A DNA stretch of 64,000 bases from Paraescarpia echinospica (Eukaryota; Annelida; Polychaeta; Sabellida; Siboglinidae): positions 9,650,302 through 9,714,301 of the forward strand of contig CM034543.1 in the NCBI GenBank assembly GCA_020002185.1, in the 5' to 3' direction. Position 1 is the first letter of the stretch; each line of letters opens with the position of its first letter. This document shows, piece by piece, positions 1 through 11,589 of this stretch. The translations under genes and the position numbers were made by a program. The notes beneath the pieces are model-generated. The model ran no database searches and had not been told where the DNA came from. It saw only the letters and a list, made by a program, of their open reading frames with translations.

Positions 1-99
1 GAGGTTCGTGCGATTGTTAAATTACGTTTTACATATTACCCGCACATACCGTTTTACGTTCCGACCAACTGATTTGACGCATAAAATGTGATAATATTG

Positions 100-133
<34 letters not shown>

Positions 134-661
134 GTATATATATATGTTTTTTTACACGATATGTGTCTTAGGTGTTATTCTACGGGTCGTTGATTAATCC
201 CTGAAAGTTTGGCGCTAGAGGTTCAAGCCGTCTATGAGGATAATGTTAAACTACCCGCATACGCAATCTACATTATAAGTGGATTACAGGTTATTTCGAT
301 ATGTATTATTTTCATACGGGGTTAACGAAGGAATCGTGAACAAATTTTGTGGCTAAATCCACATTTGAAGGGTTACTTGGCAAAGCGAGATGTCCATTTT
401 TCTTGGTTATGAAAAAAGTAAAGTTCGAGTTTCATCCTCAATGTTTACATAAAACGTGTAAATGGAATTGGTATACATTAAGAATTCTCAATCATACAAA
501 GAATAGTAGCGATGTCTGACATATTTTTTGCAGATTTGTTACGTAAAATGTGGCATCAAAAGATTTTGTTAATAAAATGCAGTATATCCATACAACGCGC
601 GCCTTCATTTCGCATCATTGCACAGTCATGCGGCAATGCGATGATCATTGGCTTAAAAAGG

Positions 662-680
<19 letters not shown>
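1..680 (+). repeat. Dispersed repeat R1, copy 1
   Basis: This AT-rich non-coding stretch is repeated almost base for base at 10901-11560 in the same orientation, and more distantly at about 39820-40369 in inverted orientation. The copies begin with the same words (gaggttcgtgcgattg). Short (AT)n tracts at 100-140 and 662-772 differ in length between copies. It belongs to globin intron 1 in the two duplicated arms. No coding potential beyond low-complexity tyrosine/isoleucine ORFs. Confidence 0.85.
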
Positions 681-752
<72 letters not shown>

Positions 753-830
753 AATATATATATATATATATACATTGAGGATGAAACTCGAACTTTACTT
801 TTTTCATAACCAAGAAAAATTGACATCTCG
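391..830. repeat. Inverted repeat pair flanking an AT tract
   Basis: About 50 bases at 391-440 reappear reverse-complemented at 775-830, on either side of a long (AT)n tract (662-772). To the left, R1 is in direct orientation relative to 10901; to the right, R2 is inverted relative to 10425-10800. The pair therefore marks the edge of a local inversion or a fold-back event. Confidence 0.7.
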
Positions 831-1262
831 CTTTATATTCTCCCAACTAGAGTCTTTCAATGCATGTGAACATCACATTATCTCCGATCTTCTTAATTTT
901 GAAAGATACTATGTGTTGTCTAACATTTTCGTAAATATTACTATCACGACTGTCAACTACCAAGGCATCAGGTTAGGTTGCGGACGTCGTGCTAGTAACA
1001 ATAATAAATCAATGTAGAGGACCGATGACGAGAAGCACATAAGAAGTGGTTATTACAAAAAATACACTAAAATGTTTTTATTTCTCACTTTAAAAACATG
1101 ATTTTGTTTCTGTGTACTTCCAATACATACTTTATTTCCTCGGGGAACTCAGAAATAAAACGTAAACATTGCCTTTTATGGTAGCAGTTCCAACTTTGGA
1201 AACGTCAATTAGAAATGTCATTTGGCCGTTTGTAGTTCCTTACGCCCACGCTGTGCCATTTT
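775..1262. repeat. Dispersed repeat R2, copy 1
   Basis: Non-coding sequence with inverted copies at about 10425-10800, and a plus-orientation copy at 40480-40740 that continues at 42215-42317 after an RTE-like insertion. Recognisable words include a stretch around 1183-1262 (ttttatggtagcagttccaa) seen again near 42230 and, reversed, near 10480. It forms part of globin intron 1 in the duplicated units. Confidence 0.75.
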
Positions 1263-2018
1263 AAGAAGTAGCAAAGAAAGCAAGCTATACATATCATGAG
1301 TGTGCATAGGGAGACCCATTTAATTTCATTAGCCTGACTTTACAATTCACTGTGAAGCAGAACAGAAACAAAATGTTTATCAATTGTACGCTTTTTTGAC
1401 ATTGCCCTGAACTTGCAAAATACGATAATAATAATAATAACAAAAGTATTTAAGTTAAAACAGCGTCAGATCCAATTTAAATTGTTAGTGGCGTTTTACA
1501 GCATGCAAGGCGAATACAGTTTCATAAATTTGCTAAATAAACACACATTCTCTACAAATAGTTTAAATGCTACTTTAAATACAAATAAAAAATATATGTA
1601 TATTGTCTAATGAAAATATGCTATGATAATCATATACTAATTTAATATATATTTATATGTGTCAGTTAATAAAAAATGCATCAATACGTTTGGATTGTTT
1701 CTAAAATATTAACCAACATCAGTAAAATACAAAATATGTACAGTAATTAAATACATATATAAAAATAGTTATTATAATTAGAGTTTCATAGGTCTAACAG
1801 CATGTTGAAATAAGCCAACGTATATATATATATATATATATATATCACCTAGCTAATGTATCCGTAGTTATGCAATATTATTAGTATAAATAAACAAACA
1901 TATAAATAGGTTAATACAGAATAAGAGAACTACATTAATGCAGAATCTATCACGTTGGACTTGAAAGAGAGTCAATAAAAAATGTCTCTTTAGACGTGTC
2001 TTGAAAGTAGGTTCTTAC
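1263..2018. other. Intron 1 remnant of globin A; no gene seen
   Basis: AT-rich DNA downstream of globin exon 1 (minus strand). It resembles, inverted, the sequence after exon 1 of the intact gene (about 9890-10400) and lies parallel to 42900-43370. It contains a short (AT)n tract at 1824-1846. No coding sequence was recognised. Confidence 0.5.
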
Positions 2019-2188
2019 TGGACGAAAAATTTGGTAATCCACTGGATATGCGATTTCGAGTTGCCGTGATTTCTACATTCTCGGTATGTCGCCGTAACAA
2101 TTTCAACATCTTCTCGCGAACATCACGTACTTCCACATACAGAGGCTGCGCCGCATATCACAAAGAACACTTGAATTAGACAACTCAT
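2019..2188 (-). pseudogene. Extracellular globin A, exon 1 with in-frame stop
   Basis: The minus strand reads an ATG at 2188, a hydrophobic signal peptide ending near [12 protein letters not shown] residues, and the CSREDV motif holding the N-terminal cysteine of annelid extracellular globins. Length is 170 nt, the same as exon 1 of the intact gene, and it ends at a GTAAG donor in phase 2. Codon 22 is TGA (2125-2123), where the related exons have TGG. The acceptor-like ttgttacag lies just before the ATG, as in the other copies. Exons 2 and 3 would be left of the window. Called a pseudogene because of the stop; a sequencing error is possible. Confidence 0.75.
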
Positions 2189-3230
2189 TATCTGTAACAA
2201 AGAATCAATGAAGATAAATATTGAGCAGTTGTATTGAACATAGGACACGTACTAACAGTAGTGTTCGCACAATTCAAAGTATTTGACACACCATGGCCCG
2301 AGGTTATAATCGTGTAACAAAGCGAACATATATGTGTTATGATGTGAGTTAATATAGCTTCCTCTACAGTTAATAATAAAGGAACAAATTTAAATTCACA
2401 TATCACAGGGATAGGTGGCGAATTTATGTTTACAAAATGCGACATGAATACAAGTAAGCGTTCTGACCATGGAATTATAAACTATATTATATATTTCTAT
2501 TTGAACTATATAGGTGTATGTATCATCCCACGAGCCGAATTTCACTCGCTTCGTTCTACGCTCATTCACGTCTTTGCACAAATCACTTCAAACATACCAA
2601 TTGGCAATGCATTTCAAAATGACACACGTTATTGTGTAGATACATTTACTTTTTTAAGTGGCCAAGTTGAATGTTCAGCCATTTCCAGGAGACGCCACGT
2701 AATGATCATATGTTGCATGCAATACTGTAACTGACGACTGCAGAAACGAAATATTAAGCGGGAAGGAGAGTATGATCAACATACTGTACTGGTTATGAGA
2801 GCTCTCCTTGATGTGTTGGTCCGTGCCTGGTTGTAAACTAGTTCTGTTAATTAAAGTAATATGGGTTAGTATTACCCTTAAGGTATGGTCGAATGCTACT
2901 GAGATTGCCAATACCTGTTGCTATCCAACTGTAGTGTCACTTTATTAGATTCACTTTGTGTCCTCGTGTAGTTTTTTTTCTTAAATACGTATATCAATAT
3001 TTATTTGACCTATTCATCTTTCACCGTCTACTTAATATTCAATCTTAAGCTCCCTGTCACCACAGTCGTTACATATACTCACGACAGAACGCGCCCTTGT
3101 TCGACTTTGTTCCTCGCCTTTGTAGAAGCGGTGGGTTATTGTCGACAATCACAGTGTTCTACGTATCTAATGCTTGCAGTTTTTATACGTGTACGACTTT
3201 ACGTAAAGAACGCACCTTTGTCACCTCCGT
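2189..3230. repeat. Globin upstream repeat R3, copy 1
   Basis: About 1 kb upstream of globin A exon 1 is repeated, inverted, at about 9719-8590 (upstream of the intact globin) and in the same orientation at 43542-43740 plus 46830-47615 (upstream of globin D, split by a LINE). Position 3093/3094 is the unoccupied equivalent of the Polinton insertion point at 47615/47616. No gene seen inside. Confidence 0.8.
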
Positions 3231-3395
3231 AGGTATCGAAGTCCGGACCACTGTAAAAACTACCCGCCTCGGCGCGAAAATCTGCAACACTACCCCGTAA
3301 GCACCTCAGAATAATCAACTTCGCTAAGAGTTTGTTTGTATGTGAGTGTGTGTGTGTGTGTGTGTGTGTGAGTGTGTGTGTGTGAGTGTGTGTGT

Positions 3396-3426
<31 letters not shown>

Positions 3427-3669
3427 AGTGTGTGCGTGTGTGAGTGTGTGTTTGTGTCTGTGTGTGTGTGTATGTGAGTGTGTGTGTATGTGCGTGTTCA
3501 ATCAAATTAAACATCAATAAAGTTGTAAATGTAAAAAAAGTCTTCGGGCAATAATTGCAGCTTGGTAAATTACTTCCACGAGAGATCCACATAGGGACAG
3601 TGAATACGTTTAAATACGCATAGATCTATGTTGACGATACATTTACGTTTTTATTCCATACAACGGATA
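3231..3669. repeat. Globin 3-prime flank with (GT)n microsatellite
   Basis: The stretch 3270-3345 plus the (GT)n tract (3345-3490, broken by GA steps) reappears at 37193-37352 and, inverted and much shortened, at about 18595-18690. All three lie just beyond a globin exon 3, so the flank was duplicated with the gene. The poly-threonine/histidine ORFs across it are microsatellite artefacts. Confidence 0.75.
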
Positions 3670-4144
3670 TCAAAGGAAACGTGCTGTGATTGCCTTGAAT
3701 ATGGGATCGTAGCAGTTGTCCCACGCGTCCTCATTGAAATTATCCACCACCATACCAATGTCCTCTTTAAATCTCTGACGCAAGAACTGCAAAGAAATAT
3801 GACAATCAGATAGAAATGTGATTCCATGGTGATTTAGGGGAATCTGTAAAAACGTCAATATTATGTATGTTTAAAAAAGATTTAAATTTCCTAACATTTT
3901 ACTTGTTAAATTGTATATGATTTCGTATCAAATTGCTGCGCTTTCAATGCATTGCTTTCAATGATTTTAACATTTGAGTATGTACTTATTTTAATATTTC
4001 CTGTTTAATTCATATGAAAATATACAGTTAACGTTATGCGCATTTGATAAAATTATGCATATTCACAAACACGAAGGAACATAAAAGCACGTACGTACAC
4101 ACACATCTGCACTTGAATTTGAAACACACACATACACGCACGCG

Positions 4145-4312
<168 letters not shown>

Positions 4313-5024
4313 ATCAATACATTTAGTTCATTGTAAATGCATCTCATGCCGGACGCCGGTGTGGTCTGATTTAGTTCGAGGTTCATATGACGTGCCACCA
4401 TCGTTGCAGTTCTACCACCACACATTGCTCACGAGGATAAATGTATTCACCTCGAAGTATTCCGCCTTGACCCCGCCTATCGCTGCGTGTTGAGCCGCTA
4501 AATGCGACGTGAGTTCCGCGAGAAGTTGTGCAGAGCGGTAGCCACCCGAAATGTGTGAGCAAAAATTCTGGACTGTGGGTGTCGTCAACGTTGACATTGG
4601 CGAAAAGAGCCTTCGTTGCAGGGTACTTCTCCATCAATCTTAAAAGTTAAGTTTTAGTACACGTTAGACGACAGGGTAATAATGAATAAGATATATTTTC
4701 TATATACGGCTCTTCTTGGCAGAATAACGTGTTTATTCCAACAACCCCACTACCCAAAAGTAAGCGTTCGTCTATAATAAAATGTCAGCTCGAAACCTAC
4801 TGGTTTATATAATTCTAATATTTTTGATATCCCCAGGTTTTCAATCATCCACCCCGTGACATGGGGTTGAATAATAATGTTGAAGGACACATGTCCCATA
4901 AAGTGTACAAATTGGGTTGTTGCGCGTCCAAAGAATGATGTTTGATTCTAAACATTTAAGTTATAGTTTGTTACTGTACAGATTATGAGACATATCATCC
5001 ATAAATATTTGTACGTAATATGAG

Positions 5025-5525
5025 TTATAGATATGCTAGAAAGAGTACAGAGGAGAGCGACTAAAATGATACCAAAACTGAGGGATCTTAGTTATGAAAA
5101 ACGCCTAAAAGAATGTGGTTTAACAACACTAGAGACCAGGAGATTGAGAGGAGATCAGATAGAAGTGTTTAAAATATTGAATGGTTGTGAAAATATTGAT
5201 AGAAATATGTATTTTTCAGTTAAGAAAGATAGAAAGACTAGAGGACATGAAGTTACATTAGTAAAGGAGCAGTGTAGATTAGACGTGAGAAAGTTCTCAT
5301 TTTCACAAAGGACTATGAATGAATGCAACAGATTATCTGATGATTGTGTGGGTGCTAGTAGTGTGAATATGTTTAAAAATAAAATCGACACATACCTCAG
5401 AACGGCTGGATATATGTAGATAAAAATCTCGATAAGCCAAAGGGCTTCCTTGTCCACCTGCCATCTAGAGTTAATTCTCTGGATGGCAATCTTGTTAAAT
5501 ATTGTTAAATCTTGTTAAAAGTCAA
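5025..5525 (+). mobile_element. CR1/L2-like LINE, 3-prime fragment (copy L1)
   Basis: The reading frame 5033-5419 (128 codons) is the C-terminal region after the reverse transcriptase: it starts MLERVQRRATKM and ends near NMFKNKIDTYL. It matches 46336-46720 of copy L5 and the minus-strand frame 20512-20240 of L3. After the stop come the family 3-prime UTR (ccttgtccacctgcca) and a tail of TTGTTAAAT repeats. The copy is cut at its 5-prime end, as is usual for target-primed reverse transcription, and sits in the intron of globin B. Confidence 0.88.
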
Positions 5526-5984
5526 TAAATGATACATTGTTAGAAAATATCATAAAAATACATTCATACGGCGTGACCAATCTGGCCATCAATTCATGTT
5601 ACTAATGATTTACGATATTTTATCTGTTGAATTGTCTAGTCCCATGTTGGTTCTATAGTACCCAGCTAAGTACGTTCCTTCAGTGTTATTCTATCGATTT
5701 TCTCGAAGGCCTTTGTCTGTCATCGTTTTATAGTCGGAAGTAGATGTTGTTTAGAAATAGCTGTAGGTTTGTTGTCTTCGCTAACGAGAGAGTTCCATTT
5801 GGCTGCTTGTGCATTTGAATAAAACTGCGCCATTGCGCTAATGAACTCTTTCTTTCGTTCCCGTAATCAAGTCGGCGAACTCAGTTAAGCACGTACTCAA
5901 GAAGTGTTATAGCAACCGTGAGCACGGATTCTCCGGTGAGCATGAGATCTCGAGTATGAGCATGGAGTTGAGTATGAGCACCGA
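5526..5984. other. Intergenic or intronic DNA; no gene seen
   Basis: AT-rich sequence between two LINE scraps. The end near 5930-6010 has repeats of tatctgtatctg, which look like the simple tail of the minus-strand LINE next to it. Nothing else was recognised. Confidence 0.4.
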
Positions 5985-6400
5985 GTATCTGTATCTGTAT
6001 CTGTATTTTGACTGGCAAAATGTCCTATGGACACATCACGCCAGTGCGCATGGTGGCTCTTATGGATTAATTTTTTACATGTTGGGCTAGGCTAATCTGG
6101 AATGAATTCAGTGACGTACTTGATACAATGCTTGGAGGTAGAGAATTCCACTCTTTTATTGTGACTGGGAAAAAGCTGTTTCCAAATATGTTTGTCGAGT
6201 GCCTGATTTGTACTAACTGTTTATTATGTTTACGTGAGCATCTGGTGTTGCGTTTGGTGTATTGAGTATGCTTAATAACCTCGGGCACAGGACTCTAAAA
6301 ACATTTTTTGTTTGCTTAGCCTAATCGTACCAGCCGGAATTATTGCATTGGGGTTCATTCGCGTTTGCCGTTCTTGCGTCCTAAATTCTACCTTCCTGCG
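5985..6400 (-). mobile_element. Non-LTR retrotransposon C-terminal fragment
   Basis: The minus-strand frame 6288-6067 reads SFFPVTIKEWNSLPPSIV followed by about 20 codons and a stop. This is the signature end of many CR1/Jockey-type LINE ORF2 proteins (a folded tail after the polymerase, ending in a WN.LP motif). The (CAGATA)n-like run at 5985-6005 fits a LINE 3-prime tail on this strand. It is a different family from copies L1-L6. Clade is uncertain. Confidence 0.7.
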
Positions 6401-6619
6401 AATATCGATTGCGATAACAATTAAATTGCTCTGTTAACACATTTATACACACATTTATACAAATATTTCGTACATGTATTTTAGTGGTAGTAACACACAA
6501 AAATCACTACATATGGGAAAACAATTACCTGCTGGAGCCGTTCGTAAAACCGCTCACTACGCGCTTAGCTAATGGTGTTTTATTGGACGCGAGATCTGCT
6601 GTTTACTTCAAATGTGAGG

Positions 6620-6815
6620 TCGCGTTCGGATTTGACGTACGGTCGCGGCGCTTAATTGCGTTAGCAAAAGGATTCTAATGTCTTGCAGTGCGCCGAGACA
6701 GATGTGTACGCCGTTAGCCTCTCGAAAAGCGTGCGCCCCAAACTCTGGGCTGTGAATGTCGTCAACATTAATAATGGCGAAGAGAGTCTCTGTGGCTGGG
6801 TATTTTTCCAACAAT
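6620..6815 (-). pseudogene. Stray globin exon 2, acceptor lost
   Basis: Minus strand reads LLEKYPATETLFAIINVDD and IHSPEFGAHAF, the E-helix region of annelid globins with the distal histidine, then loses similarity after about 50 codons. Where the other copies have an AG before the phase-2 exon start, this one reads ttttcac, so the acceptor is absent. It lies between exons 1 and 2 of globin B and may be the remains of a further gene or a duplicated exon. Confidence 0.7.
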
Positions 6816-7268
6816 GTGAAAACAATTTTTTAGGCGTTGTTTTAAATAATATTCGTTAGTTGAAGAATATGTCAAGTAGTATTACTCTCAGTAAATAGCG
6901 TATATTCTTCCTGGAATGTTCATCCCATCACCTCAACAGCCCTTTATGTAAGCATTTAACTACATTACGACGTATGCGCGAAAGCTACTGGTTCACTTAA
7001 TCCCATTACGTTTCATTTACTACGATTTTGTTTTTCCAACTCATTTAAATGGCGGTGATTGACCCGCTCACATATCGATGATGAGATGATACCTACTGGA
7101 CGAAAAACGCTGTGGGTGCCCCGATAGGTTCCTCGGTGCTGCCTTGGATTCAATATTGTTGGAATGTCGCAGTTACGATATATCAGCTTCTTCTCGCGAG
7201 CACCCCGTGCTTCCACATATATAGGCGGCGCCACAAATAACCACGACAGCTTGAATTGTAAATTTCAT

Positions 7269-8589
7269 TATCTGCAACAGAAAAACAAAGTAAGAGAACT
7301 AGGTGCACACACGGCTGGAGCTAAGTGATGGTTATATTTATATATAATCATCTACCTGTTGTAGCAATTAACATAACTTTGTTTGTAGTAGTAAAACTGT
7401 CTATCTTGTATGATATATATTTGTATAAATAATGTCCTAAAATATAATTATCGGTAAACGTATATTTCATATTAATTTCTTAACATTTTATAATCTTTAT
7501 TTTTCGAGTTGTCAATACGTATTCATTACGGCAAGTGTCCTTTTCCGTGTTTATTCTTCTCTCTAGCATTGTCGCCTTAATTATGAGTTAGTGGCGTATA
7601 TCCAGATACCTTATTCCAAGAATTGTCGCAGATGATGGCCTTTGCAACGCCGTTCTTATACTTGACGCAATGATCGTTGTTATCAGCGTCTGTTGAAGAT
7701 ACATGATACAAGTATCTCAATCAACATCAACACATAGGGTGTCTCCAAGATAGACAGAAACTGGAGACGACTGTTTTGTTAAACGAATTTCCCACTCGCA
7801 CTTGCCACTCCTTTTGCAAACGCGCATCGAGTTCGCACATTTTAAACACTGTGGTTGAGTGTCTTACCTTTTCCGTTATGTTTACAACATAATGCAACTG
7901 AAATAAAGCGAAGTTCCTCGTTTTGTTATGAAAATATGTTAAAGTTTCTTGTGTGACATGTTTAGCAATTTTCACGATCAAAGAGTAACACCACACGAGA
8001 GAACTAAGAAAACTTTCGGGGACAAGCCCACAAATGTGGAATAGCTTTCCAAAATGTGTGCGGTAAGCTGGAACAATAACGGCATTCCTGAAAACAATAT
8101 TAAAACACACGTATTTCACCTGTATGGATATAGGAATACGATTGCGTAACGCATATTGTGACAACTGCTGAAATAAACCTTATACCTAGCTTTAGAACAA
8201 ATTCCGACATATTTGTTTATGTGCGATGTAATCAAGCAAACGACGTGTTATCTGGTATCAACAACATCAAGACGTAATCCTCAATATACCACACAAGGGT
8301 GGGAGGTACGAAGTCCAACGTTGGGAGAAGTTCATTGTCTGAAAAATCGTACGTGTTGGCAGACGTCATTGATACATTAGCAGTCCTGCATTACTTTCTG
8401 CATCTGTGATTCAGGTTTGTGATAAGTAATTAATTTGACTTCTTAGTTTTACACACCATAATTTTACGATGTTGACCCCACCTATGTGGAACACGGTCTT
8501 GCACTTTATCCGATTCCGACGCATTGATGCATAATACCGCCAATGTTTACCATCTACGTTCAACTTATGTATGTTGTTCAATTCATTTC
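7269..8589. other. Intergenic DNA; no gene recognised
   Basis: AT-rich DNA between globin B and the inverted-duplication arm. A 145-codon frame on the minus strand (8164-7727) has no domain I recognise and its sequence looks like chance coding. The right end (8500-8590) merges into the globin upstream repeat. Confidence 0.4.
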
Positions 8590-9230
8590 ACATACATCAT
8601 ATATTTGTTCTGTAAAACCCTACAAATGAGGATGATGCGTTTAATTCTTTGTGCCGTTATGTATATGTTATGCAACTGTATATTTGGACCGGTTACTCTG
8701 ATTGTCGACAGTAACCCATAGCTTCTACAAAAACACGCCGGCGAGGAACAAACACGGACAAGGGCGCGTTCTGTCGTGAATATAGTTAACAACTCTGGGG
8801 AGAGGGAGCATAAGAGTGTATAACAAATAGATGGTGAAAGATGGATAGGTCAGAGAAATTTTTATATACGTATTTATGTCACTTAAAAAACAAAAAATGT
8901 ACGAGGACAAAAAGTTAAGTTAATGAAGTGACGCAATAATTGGATAGCAACAAGTATTGTTTATTACAGTAGTAGTCGACCATACCTTAAGGGGAATAAC
9001 AAATCTATATGACAACCTTTGTAGTTTTGAAATGCATTGCCAATTGGCATGTTTGAAGTGATTGACCAAGGACGTGGATGAGCGTAGAAAGAGGCGAATG
9101 GACGTCGGCTCCTGGGATGATATATTTACCTATATAGTTCCAGTAGAAATATATAATATATTTTATAATCCCATGGCCAGAACGCTTACTTGTCCTCACG
9201 TCGCATTTTTTAAACACAAATTATATCCCT

Positions 9231-9719
9231 GTGATATGTAAATGTAAATTAGTTCCATTATTTTTAACTGTAGCGGTAGCTGTATTAACACGTATAATAA
9301 TACATATACGTTCGCTTTGTCACATGATTAGAACCTCTGGTCTTGGTGTGTCAGATAATTTGAACCGTACGAACGCTACTGTTAGTATGTGTCCAATGTT
9401 CAGTACAACCGCTCCACATTTATCTTCATTGATTCTTTGTCACATATAACGCGATGTCTAATACAACTAATCCGTATTTTGTAAACATAAATCCTAATTC
9501 CTTTGATATTCGAATGTACATTAGTTCAGTTATTCTGAAATGTAGCGTTAGCTGAATTATCTCATATAGTAATACGTCTTTTTCGCTTTGCCACACGATT
9601 ATAACCTCTGGTCATAGTGTGACAGATAATTTGAACCGTGCGGAACATTACTGTTACTACGTTCCAATGTTCAATACAACTGCTCAATATTTATCTACAT
9701 TGATTCTTTGTTACAGATA
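9231..9719 (+). repeat. Tandem repeat upstream of globin exon 1
   Basis: Two diverged copies of about 240 bp (9231-9460 and 9510-9719) lie head to tail before exon 1. Shared words include acctctggtc and gattctttg. The other globins carry only one copy at this place (for example 2189-2440 on the minus strand). The second copy ends in ttgttacag directly before the ATG region, which could be a splice acceptor for a 5-prime UTR exon; no promoter could be fixed. Confidence 0.65.
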
Positions 9720-11558
9720 ATGAGTTTTCTAATACAAGTGGTCCTTGTGATGTGCGGCGCAGCCTCTGTATGTGGAATAACGTGGTGCTCGCGAGAAGAC
9801 GCTGAAAACGTTATGGCGACATACCGAGAATCTAGAACTAGCGGCAACGCCAAATTAGATATCTATTGGATGACCGCGTTTTTCATCGAGTACGTATTTA
9901 TTTTCAAGGCACGTCTACATACTCATTTGTATCGACTCTCTTTCTAGTCCAACGTGATAGTTCCTACATTAATGTAGTTATCTTATTCTGTATTAACTTA
10001 TTTATACGTTTATTTATTATAATAATATTGTATAACTACGTATTCGTATTTTATTGACGTTCTTTAATATTTTAGAAATATTCCAAACGAATTTATGCAT
10101 TTTTAAAATTAACTGTAATATGTAAATATACATTAAATTAGTATATTAGTATTATTGGATATGTTCATTAGACAAGATACATATATTTTATATTTTTATT
10201 TAAAGTGGGATTTGTACTATTTGTAGAGAATGTGTGCTTATTTAACGATTTTATGAAACTATATTCGCATGCTTTACAGCATATTGTATGCTGTAATGCG
10301 CTACTAACAATTTATCATTGGATCTATCGCTATATTAAATACAGTCAGGCTAATGAAAATGTAACCATAGGTGGTTCACACAATGCGCTCTCAGGATATG
10401 TAAAGCTTGGCACAACGTGGGCGTAAGGAACACCAAACGGCCAAATGGCATTTCCAATTGACTTTTCCAAAGTTGGAACTGCTACCATAAAATGCAATGT
10501 TTTACGTTTTATTGATGAGTTCCCCGTGTAAATAAGGTACCTCTTGGGAGTACACACAAACAAAATCATGTTTCAAAAGTGAGAAATAAAAAAGTACTTT
10601 GTTTATATAATAACCACTTTTTGTGTCCCTTGCATTGATTTATTATTTTTACTTGCAAGAAATCCGCCACCTGACGGGATGCCATGGTACTTGACAATCG
10701 TGATAGTAATATTTTCCAAATGTTAAAAAACAGCATCGTTCAAAATTATGAAGGTCGGAGAGAATGTGATGTTAACGCCCATTGAAAAACTCCAGTCGTG
10801 AGAGTATGGAATTTATAAATAATATTCGTATGGCTATGCTACTGGCATGAGGGTAGACATAAGCATATATTGTGTCAGTGTATAGTCCTTGTTGACCCTT
10901 GAGGTTCGTGCGATTGTTAAATTACGTTTTACATATTACCCGCACATACCGTTTTACGTTCCGACCAACTGATTTGACGCATAAAATGTGATTATATTGA
11001 TATATATATATATACATATATATATATATGTATATATATATGTTTTTTTTACACGATATGTGTTTTAGGTGTTATTCTACGGGTCGTTGATTAATCCCTG
11101 AAAGTTTGGCGCTCGAGGTTCAAGCCGTCTATGAGGATAATGTTAAACTACCCGCATACGCAATCTACATTATAAGTGGATTACATGTTATTTCGATATG
11201 TATAACTTTCATACGGGGTTAACGAAGGAATCGTGAACAAATGTTGTGGCTAAATCCACATTTGAAGGGTTACTTGGCAAAGCGAGATGTCCATTTTTCT
11301 TGGTTATGAAAAAAGTAAAGTTCGAGTTTCATCCTCAATGTTTACATAAAACGTGTAAATGGAATTGGTATACATTAAGAATTCTCAATCATACAAAGAA
11401 TAGTAGCGATGTCTGACATATTTTTTGCAGATTTGTTACGTAAAATGTGGCATCAAAAGATTGTGTTAACAAAATGCAGTATATCCATACAACGCGCGCC
11501 TTCATTCCGCATCATTGCACAGTCATGCGGCAATGCGATGATCATTGGCATAAAAAGG

Positions 11559-11589
<31 letters not shown>

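Noticed and set aside
512..846. Tyrosine/isoleucine frames over (AT)n tracts
   Set aside because: Low-complexity artefacts of the AT repeats; copies of R1 do not keep the frames.
7727..8164. 145-codon minus-strand ORF
   Set aside because: No domain, signal or repeat recognised; not present as a frame in the related arm; probably chance.
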